DNA from: Erythroxylum novogranatense
Taxonomy: Eukaryota; Streptophyta; Magnoliopsida; Malpighiales; Erythroxylaceae
Direction: 5' to 3'
Length of the DNA stretch: 64,000 nucleotides
Assembly: GCA_029891385.1 (NCBI GenBank)
Contig: CM057224.1
Span: forward strand, 28,599,005-28,663,004
Each line of letters starts with the position of its first letter. Position 1 is the stretch's first letter. The notes beneath the pieces were generated by a model. The model worked only from the letters and a program-made list of their open reading frames with translations. It was not told where the DNA came from and did no database searches. The translations under genes were made by a program, and so were the position numbers. This document shows, piece after piece, positions 56,494 through 64,000 of the stretch.

Positions 56494-58600
56494 GTCTGGT
56501 ATCCCGTATGAAGCTAAAACCTAAGCTAGATCAGAAACCCTAAGTGCTGTTGATGTTGATGCATGTGTACTGCCCAGATTTCGTTTCTGTATAGAGATGC
56601 ATTTTTCGAAATTTTTCTGCCCAGAAATGTTCATAACATGTTAGAGAATATTTCTATGAATTTTCAGAATTTATCGATTTGATTTGATATAGTTTTGCTA
56701 ATTAATTCCCTTAGGTTACAGATGCTGTTTTGTGAAACGATTCTGGAACAGGCAGTAGTATAAAATCGAGACTAAATTCTAGAAAAATCGTTTTCTGGAT
56801 TTTCCTTCACCTACATGTCTCTAAGATGTTGGTGAATGTCTGTGAGCATGGAAATTGGATTTCAAGGTGATTGGATATTTATTCACGAATTTATTCTATG
56901 CTGTTGGGAATTGCTGTGCTGATGAACACAGATTTTGAATCGGTTTTGTTATTTAGGTTGACTGAGTTTTTGATTGCCTAAAATCCTGAAAAACTTCATG
57001 AAGCATGTTCTGAACATGTAGTAACCTATATAATTTTCTCATGATTTATTGAAATTGTTTCATTGATCATTTCGAGCAATGTACAGGACTGGACAGTTTT
57101 GGTGAAAATTGTTGGGACTGTTTTGCTTGGCTTGATTGAGTGTGCTTTTTCAGTTCCAATGCCTTGCACCATTTTTAATGTGATTAAAAATGTGTTATCT
57201 TGATGTAGTATGATTTCCAAACTGAATTGCTTGAAGTTGTTTATCCTAGAATGTTTGGATGCCTAATTGATCACATTAGCGTCTCGTTAGTATATTGCAT
57301 TATCTTGTTTGTTTTGACCGTCATATTTTTTATGGCATGTGCTGAAATAAATTTGATAATGTATATGCTAGCTAGAGGTTCTTAGGATGATAATTTGGGT
57401 GTTCCTAAATTGTTTGGACATTAATGAGTTTTGACTCATTTCAAGTTTTTCATATAGTTTGACTATTTAAGGCTTTCATGGTTCAATGAATTGTTCATTG
57501 ATACATCAAATTTATCAGATATTACCTTAGGTATGTAGGTGTTGTGAATTAGAATTGCATTAATTGAGGAATTAGCCGATTAGAGATTTTAGCAAAATTC
57601 CTGAATAAGTCGACTTTGTATGTGAAATAAGTCCACTTGTTCGAAGTTTTAGGATAAGTCGACTTGTCATGTAATAAGTCGACTTGTTCAGATCTCGATA
57701 TAAGCCCACTTGTAGTTCCTCATAAGTCCACTTGTTCATGGGCAGGTGACATAAGTCCACTTGTGTCATACAAGTCGACTTGTGTGTGGGCAGATGCAAT
57801 AAGTCGACTTGAATTTGATGAAAGTCGACTTGTGGCACGCTCAGTTGGATGATGGATGATTATAAGGATTGATTCAATTTGATTGATGAAACCTAAATCA
57901 TTCCATATAGTCATGGTGACTATAATCCCACGGCTTGGAGAAGAAGAAGAAGAGACTCGAAATCCCTCCTCGGTATATGAAAACTAACGCCTTCCATTAA
58001 TATGGTAAGAACCGTAGTTCTTATAGGTTGGGTTGTTGAGCAAACTCAAGCTCACTCTATACGGATATGTTCGAACCATGAAAATATGATTTTCGGATTA
58101 ATGGGTTGGTTTTCACTGGAAGCGTTGGTTTGTTGAGCAAACTCAAGGTCAACGTGGACAGAGGCGAAATTGGGTAGCATACATCGGATGTATGCGCATC
58201 AAAGAGTTGATACCCAATGAAGTGCACACATCAACAAGTTGATAGCACTGATCGATAGTTGTGTCTAAGATGTAATTGGTATATCTGATACCTCCCGAGA
58301 CATAAGGTGGCTTGTTGGACAAATCCAAGGTCATTCTCAATGTCGGTTATCGATGATGCAATTGGTATGACCGATACCTACCGATTGACCTAAGTTGTGG
58401 CTTGTTGGGCAAACCCAAGGTCACTCTTAGCAATGTCGGATATCGACCCACTAGGACATTATGTCACATTGTTTCTTTGGATTCGTAAAGAGGGTTATGG
58501 ATTCTAGGAAACTAGTGGGAGCCATATGCATGTCATGCAAGTCCTTATGATCATGTAGGCATTTCTATTCTATCATTCCTTCTCTCTATCGCGTTTAGGT
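56494..58600 (+). other. Long leader of element E (about 2.1 kb)
   Basis: No gene was recognised. The leader contains the palindrome array at 57603-57835 and, at about 58020-58440, a repeated phrase with GGTTTGTTGAGCAAACTCAAGGTCA or similar (near 58030, 58130, 58310 and 58400). Small open frames such as 57572-57838 and 57664-57852 arise from the array. Confidence 0.7.
57603..57835 (+). repeat. Array of GTCGACTT and variant GTCCACTT motifs in the E leader
   Basis: About ten copies of AAGTCGACTTGT, AAGTCCACTTGT or AAGCCCACTTGT at irregular spacing of 15-30 bases. About half have the palindrome-breaking C (GTCCAC). Confidence 0.88.
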
Positions 58601-59380
58601 TGATTGAAGAAGTCTTTCAGTGTGAATATACGCTCTCTATTCTGGACCGATTTTCTTGATTGACTAAGGAATCTGAGAATTGTTCTCAGATCTAAGGAAC
58701 TGAGATACGTCCTAGATGTTCCACTTCCAGATGCACCTGCTGTCGATGCTTCTGATAAGGATCAGAAAGCATATCGTAAGCATCTAATGGACGGGGACAT
58801 GGCTATTTGCCTCGATGTTACCAGAGTGCAATGAGAAGACGAGTCCATGGATGCTCACTCTATAGTATTTCATCTTAGGGAGCTGTTTGATGAGTAAGAT
58901 TGGTCCGAAAGGTTCAAGACCTCAAGGCTTCTCTTCATCATTAAAGATGGCTCTGTGGACAACTAGCAGGCAAGATACCTCAAGATGAATGGCTATATTG
59001 AGAGATTGGCCGCCTTAGGATTTGTAATGGATTATGAATTAAGTAGAGACTTAATTCGGTTGGATTGTCGATGGTTATTCACGGTTTGTGATAAACTATC
59101 GGATAAACCAAATATCCACAACAATTCTGAATGATCAATCTGCTTTCATGACAATTGAAAGGTGCTATCAAGATAGATAGCAAGTGCTAATGGTGAATGC
59201 TTCTTCTTCTAGTTCAAAGAAGAAAAAGGCCAAGAAACCAAAGGGAAGTGCCAACAAGAAGAAAACCAAAGTATTCTGCCCCAAAAGGATTTTGCTTTCA
59301 TTGTGGCAAGTCTAGCCACTAGAGGCGAAACTGTAAAATCTATCTGGAGTCCCTGAAGCAGTAAAAGGCATCAGATGCCT
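58601..59380 (+). pseudogene. Element E gag
   Basis: In shifting frames one can read LRYVLDVPLPDAPAVDASD, YRKHLMDGDMAICLD, ESMDAHSI, FHLRELFDE, YLKMNGYIERLAALGFVMD and then CFHCGKSSH*RRNC, the copia gag order (gag core, then CCHC knuckle). Several stops and indels interrupt it. In the knuckle the fourth Cys is kept, but the usual Trp after His is a stop (TAG). Confidence 0.8.
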
Positions 59381-59700
59381 CTACTCCTTCAATTATGTTT
59401 GTCATTGAGGTTGATACTATTCCTGATCCAAACATATCGGTATTTGATACCGGATGTGGCTCATACATATAAAATGTTATGCAAGGCCTCAGGGACAGTA
59501 GAAAGCTCATAAAAGGAGAACTAGACCTTTGTGTAGATAATGGAGCAAGAGTTGCTACATTAGCCGTATGCACTTATGTCTTGTTACTCCCTGGTGAGCT
59601 TGTAATCAAATTGGATGATTGTCATTTTGTACCCGTTTTAAACAAAGAACATATTGTATGTTTTATGTTTAATTAGAGCTGGTTTCCATTGGACTTTTAG
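59381..59700 (+). pseudogene. Element E protease
   Basis: IFDTGCGSYI (Asp-Thr-Gly at 59446-59454) is followed by a stop and then the open segment 59479-59676 with MQGLRDSRKL, GELDLCVDNGARVA and LDDCHFVPVLNKEHIV. The fold end is recognisable from the family (G-x-x-L-x-L-x-D-C-x-x-V-P). It is inactivated by the stop after SYI. Confidence 0.75.
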
Positions 59701-59779
59701 TAGCAATGGTTGTTATATTAGTTGCAATGGAATGCTCTATGGTACTCGTACATTATGCAATGGAATTGACATATGAGAT

Positions 59780-60720
59780 ATATCATATCCAATTATGAAT
59801 ATCAATGACGCGAAAAGACATAATTGAGATAATTTAAAATCAACGTATTTATGGCATTGTCGAACGGCCATATAAATGAGACACGATCGCTAAGCTCCAT
59901 AAGAGTGGAAGTTTAGGGTCATTTGATTATGAATCATATGACACATGCGAATCTTGTTTATTAGGCAAGATGACTAAGTTATCCTTTAAAGGAAAGGGTG
60001 AACAAGTGAATGGAATATTAGACCTAATACATTCAGATGTATGCGGTCCGATGTCCATCCATGCCGAAGTGGTTGTCGTTATTTCATTACCTTTATCGAT
60101 GATTATTCACGATATGGGTACTTGTATTCGATGAGATAAAATCAAGTGTTTGAAAAGTTCAAATAATTCAGAAATGAAGTAGAAAACTAACTTGGTAAAA
60201 GTATGAATACATTACGATCGATCGTGGTGGAAAATACTTAGACCAACAGCTTTTGGATTATCTCGTAGATAATGAGATTTTATCTCGAAGACACTCCACC
60301 TTACACGCCGCAGCACAATGGTGTGGCTGAAAGGAGAAATCGAACCTTGTTAGACATGGTGCGATTGATGATAGGTTTTGCACAGTTTTAGGGGTATGCA
60401 CTCGAGACAACTGTTTACTTGCTAAACAGAGTTCCATCAAAGACAGTTGATGTTACTCCATATGTAGATATGGACTAACTGAAAGCCCTATCTTTCTTAG
60501 CTGAAAGTTTGGGGTTGTCCTGCTTATGTGAAGCGGACACAGTCAGATTAGCTTGATGCAAAGCTGACAAGTGTTTGTTCGTGGAATATCAATTCTACCT
60601 TGCTTAGCAACAAAAGTTGATTGTTTCAAAGCATGCTGTTTTCTTAAAGAAATAGTTTCTTTTACAAGAGGACAGTGGAAGCAAAGTTGAACTTGGAGAA
60701 GTTCAAGATGCTCGAACAAA
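59780..60720 (+). pseudogene. Element E integrase
   Basis: Fragments in order are LWHCR-like zinc-finger sequence, TCESCLLGKMTKLSFKGKG, DLIHSDVCGPM (first Asp), [39 protein letters not shown] (Glu; about 60297-60360) and a linker from about 60420 (VYLLNRVPSKTVD). It is broken by multiple stops and frameshifts, so no complete core remains. Confidence 0.8.
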
Positions 60721-60859
60721 CACGTATCAATCGCTCGAACTCAAACTGCCACTCATATAGATGAGGTAACAGCCAACCTTCTACCACACACAATTTCAGA
60801 GGTCACGATACGCCTGCTCTGTTCCTGAGAAATATGGATTTCTCGTGGGGAACAGAATG

Positions 60860-61620
60860 ACGTATTGCTCATATGAGATGATGAGCCTGCTACCTATGAA
60901 GAGGTTTTGAAGAGTTCAGAGTCTGAGAAATGGCTTTAAGCCAGAAATCTGAAATGGATTCCATGTACATAAACCAAGTATGGACTTTGGTTGTTACACC
61001 GAAGGATAAAACCCACGTGGTGCAAAGGGTTTTAGAAGAAACCAACATGGATGGTAATTTGATTACCTATAAAGCAATGCTTCGTTAAAGGATATCGTCA
61101 CGCATAAAGAGTTGACTATGACGAAACCTTCAAATTTCAGAAGCAATGCTTAAATCCATTAGGATACTCCTAGCCATTGCCGCTCATTATGATTATGAGA
61201 TATGGCAAGTAGATGTGAAGACAGCTTTCCAGAATGGAAATCTACCCGAGGATGTGCATGACACAACCTGAGGGCTTCACTTCCATCGATGGCGAAAATG
61301 TATGCAAGCTTCAGAAATCCATGTTTGGATTGAAGCAAGCATCCAGGAGTTGGATTATCCGTTTAGATGAGTCAATCAAAGAGTTTGATTTCTCACAAAA
61401 TTCGAATGATCATTGTGTGCATAAGAAGGTTAATGGGACTGCAATCGTATTCCTTGTGTTGTATGTAGATGACATACTGTTACTCGGAAATGATGTCTCT
61501 ATGCTGCAATCAGTTAAAATTTGGTTGTCCAAACAATTTGCCTTGAAAGACCTTGGTAAAGCAACTTATATCCTTGGGATATAGATTTATGCAGATAGAT
61601 CAAAGGTTGCTTGGTCTTTC
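60860..61620 (+). pseudogene. Element E reverse transcriptase
   Basis: The best segment, 61234-61584 (116 codons), has MTQPEGFTSIDGENVCKLQKSM, FGLKQASRSWIIRLDESIKE, FLVLYVDDILLLGNDVSML (YVDD intact) and FALKDLGKATYILGI. Upstream, WIPCT-, KPTWMVI- and DYDETFK-like pieces of the N-terminal half appear in broken frames (60950-61230). A stop follows ILGI. Confidence 0.88.
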
Positions 61621-62300
61621 ACAAGCATCGTACATAGATGAGATGCTAAAGAGGTTTAGCATGGAACAATGCTATGTACGAAGCTCGATGTATCGTATGC
61701 TCTAAGGGTTACGAGCAGATACCAATCGGATCCTGGTGAGGGTCACTAGGTGGCTGTCAAGAATATCCTCAAGTACTTGTGAAACACTAAGGATGTTTTC
61801 TTAATCTATGGAGATGGAAATCTCCACATGAGCGGGCATTCAGATGCCAGTATCTAATCTGATAAGGATGATTCTGAATCACAATCAGGTTATATACATT
61901 CACACTGAATAGCGTGGTGGTCAGTTGGAAAGAATTCCAAACAAGAGATGACTGTTGATTCATCAACCGAGGCAGAGTACATTGCAGCATCGGATGCGCA
62001 AAGGAAGCAGTTTGGATCAAGAAGTTCATTACTGAACTTGATCTGGTCCCTAGCTGTGGTGAGCCCATAGGATTGTATTGTGATACAATGGGGATAATGC
62101 GCAGGCAAAGGAACCAAGGTCTTATCGACGATCCCAACTCGTACTTCGCCGATTCGGGAGATCATTAGTCGAGATGATATCCCGATAGAGAATTCTACGA
62201 GCAAAGTGTTCTTTGTTCGCTGACAAAGCCATTGTCACAGGAGAATTGTGATTCTCATGGACTCGCTTATGGTATTGGATACTAAGGCGATTGGCTTTAG
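61621..62300 (+). pseudogene. Element E RNase H
   Basis: Readable fragments are VKNILKYL at about 61757, HSDASI-like at about 61838, VVSWKEFQTRDDC at about 61918, a STEAEYIAASDA-like stretch at about 61960 (Glu), AVWIKKFITELDLVP at about 62008 and LYCDTMG at about 62075. Frame shifts separate all of these. It ends just before the polypurine tract. Confidence 0.78.
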
Positions 62301-62315
62301 GTCAAGTGGGAGATT
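62301..62315 (+). promoter_or_regulatory. Polypurine tract of element E
   Basis: GTCAAGTGGGAGATT, directly before the right LTR. It matches the copia pattern AAGTGGGAGA. Confidence 0.8.
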
Positions 62316-64000
62316 TAGAAGTACAAGTCGACTTGTACTCTTGATAAGTCGACTTGTTCTTGAAAAGTACCGATAAGTCGACTTGTACATTGGATAAGTC
62401 GACTTATTCAAGGATCGGCATCGTTTATTTGTGCCCTAAAGGTAATCCCTTTAGTGCTTTTATTCACAAATGTATGCGCATGAATGAATAAATAAAGAAA
62501 AGGCATAATTCATTAATTTGATGTTCATGAACATTGTTCATGAATTGATTGGATCTTTAATCGATTAATGAAGTCCATGATATATGACATAGCATGAAGG
62601 AAATTATGATGTGATCATACTATCGAGATTCCTATCATGTGCAATTGTATCAAGATTCAAATTCTCCTAGTCATAGGATTAATGAGACCGGACATCATTA
62701 ATCCGGATAGACTAGCATATGTCATACTCCTTGATTGGATCAAGCAGTGGATCTCAGAAACTGTAAATATGAGATATTTAGAATTGACATGTGGATGCTT
62801 ACTAGCGGTAGTAAGTTCATTGGATGACCGCCATGAGATCATCACATGGATATCTTATCTAAGTGTCGGTGATAATCTCATCATAGCAATGGTGCAAGTA
62901 TCCTTGACCGAGGTACTCAAGGATATCTTGATATTGATTCATGCTTTGACTCCATTCCTTGTTGCCTTCGAGAGGTAACTCATGGGTGGTGCTTGGGTAC
63001 AGCTTGAGGTATTCAAGATAATTGAGTAGCCAATAAAGGATTCACCACTTACGGATTAGCGAAGAGATACCCACGGCCTCTTGTCGATCATTACTCGAAA
63101 ATCTCGGCGAGTGAATATGTCATGAAGAGTGTCTTCATGGACATATAGAGTAATGAGTCCTAGACGAGATCTGTTATCACTGGGCTAGACTCGGTCTAGT
63201 AAGAGTTGACGCTTGACCATACTCATAACCAAGTGGGGTATAGGATGGTGAAAGGACGAATTGCACGGTAATTGTCTATATGGAAGGGTTTGTGATCCGG
63301 TTCTTGATGAATACATCAAACCGATTACTTTCCGGCCAATTAGGGGTCATGATGTGTTGCTAGATACCGCTCATGACTTGCTCGATTAATTATTAATCTA
63401 AGTGGCCAACATAACCGGAGCCTAAAGGGTCACACGCTTAAGAGTGTCTCGAGAAATCAGAAATAGTAATTGGACGAGTTCCAATTATGGAGAGCATTAG
63501 ATTAAATGGATCCCAATGGGATTGGGATATGTCCCATGAGATCGCGACATCGATATTGCTAAGAAAGGTTTAGAGTCGTTTGAAAGATTTGGGGCCCTGG
63601 AGGTTAGGGACCAGCCCAGCTTGGATCGACCTTAGCATATATATTCTAATTAATTAATTAAGTAAATTAATTAATTAATTATTATATATATAAGTGTACA
63701 AGCACGTTGGAAAGTGGGAGGAGAGGATGAAACTTTGAAAAGTCAAAGTTTGTTTCTTTTTCATTTAATAAATGAAAGGCCATTAAGCTCCCACATGGCA
63801 CCTTCTTATGGATTGAATTTTTAAGTGTTAAAAACAACATAAGAGGGTTTTTGAAGGAGGTGACCGTCGATGATGCTTAAGGATGGAGGAGAAGAAAATT
63901 TCCTTAAGTGTTAAGGAAAGTATGAAAGTGATTTTTCAAGTCTTCCTTCTTCATCATCATCATTTCTCTTCTTCTTCCAAGAAAGGTTTCAACGTGCTCC
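62316..64000 (+). repeat. 3' LTR of element E, cut by the window end
   Basis: Copy of 54546-56230; the first bases read TAGAAGTAC instead of TGTAAGTAC. It includes the four-motif palindrome cluster. About 240-250 bases of the LTR are missing past 64000. A 113-codon open frame at 62637-62978 is not in the left copy as such and is not a gene. Confidence 0.88.

Larger units (their letters stand above)
54546..64000 (+). mobile_element. Element E: degenerate copia element, right LTR incomplete at the window end
   Basis: LTR 54546-56480 repeats at 62316-64000+. Between them, on the plus strand, are PBS, leader, gag, protease, integrase, RT and RNase H in copia order, all heavily broken by indels and stops. 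It inserted into B's leader after GTTTA (54541-54545); a matching GTTTA followed by TTGATAAAAAATG is predicted beyond the window. It belongs to the same broad copia branch as A/B by its RT (GLKQASRSW, ILYVDDILL type). Confidence 0.9.

Noticed and set aside
57603..57835. CRISPR-like or satellite array of GTCGACTT
   Set aside because: Spacing is irregular, units are about 10-12 bases with variants, and the setting is a retrotransposon leader.
62637..62978. 113-codon ORF in the right LTR of E
   Set aside because: The left LTR copy breaks this frame by indels; no domain.

Overview
The window is plant nuclear DNA (probably a flowering plant; species not determinable) and consists almost entirely of nested LTR retrotransposons. 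The lineages are plant-specific: a Tekay/Del-type chromovirus with an integrase chromodomain, long-LTR Ty1/copia elements, a Sirevirus-type copia element with an extra ORF, and tRNA-derived SINE-like sequence. Every recognisable reading frame is retrotransposon gag/pol or the Sirevirus ORF3, and all except short segments are broken. I found no host gene, rRNA, tRNA or CRISPR array.

Layout. (1) 1-5845: gypsy element F (minus), 3' LTR running off the left edge, no 5' LTR found. (2) 5846-7766: gene-free, with an isolated LTR-like edge at 6935. (3) 7767-8084 plus 22619-23777: an unclassified dispersed repeat (H1), split by copia element A (8085-22618, minus, 2.1-kb LTRs, target-site duplication GGCGA). 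Inside A's protease lies a 4.3-kb solo LTR of Tekay type (13813-18115, duplication TGGTT) with a fold-back SINE-like cluster at its left edge. (4) 23778-26750: element C, an older member of A's family reduced to leader plus 5' LTR. (5) 27091-28282: a second copy of the unclassified repeat (H2), interrupted by Sirevirus-type element D (28283-34010, minus), which is itself interrupted by copia B (34011-54545, minus, same family as A). B carries two insertions: a tandem LTR-internal-LTR-internal-LTR array of a coding-free Tekay derivative (38348-52505, plus, duplication ATTCC) in its integrase, and copia E (54546-past 64000, plus) in its leader.

Insertion order read from the nesting: H2, then D, then B, then the array and E; and H1, then A, then the solo LTR. 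The missing right ends of E, B and D should lie in that order beyond base 64000.

Most notable results: (a) the middle LTR of the array is a mosaic, its left part matching LTR3 and its right part LTR1, as expected from unequal crossing-over, with the switch beside a hairpin minisatellite centred on TGACGTCA; (b) the array element is mostly LTR (4.25 kb LTR, 0.73 kb internal) and keeps only the last codons of a Tekay pol; (c) clusters of GTCGAC-centred palindromes occur in two different copia lineages (D and E); (d) D's ORF3 keeps one frame over 1.3 kb, broken only by three nonsense codons; (e) the Tekay-type LTRs share intron-like splice signals.
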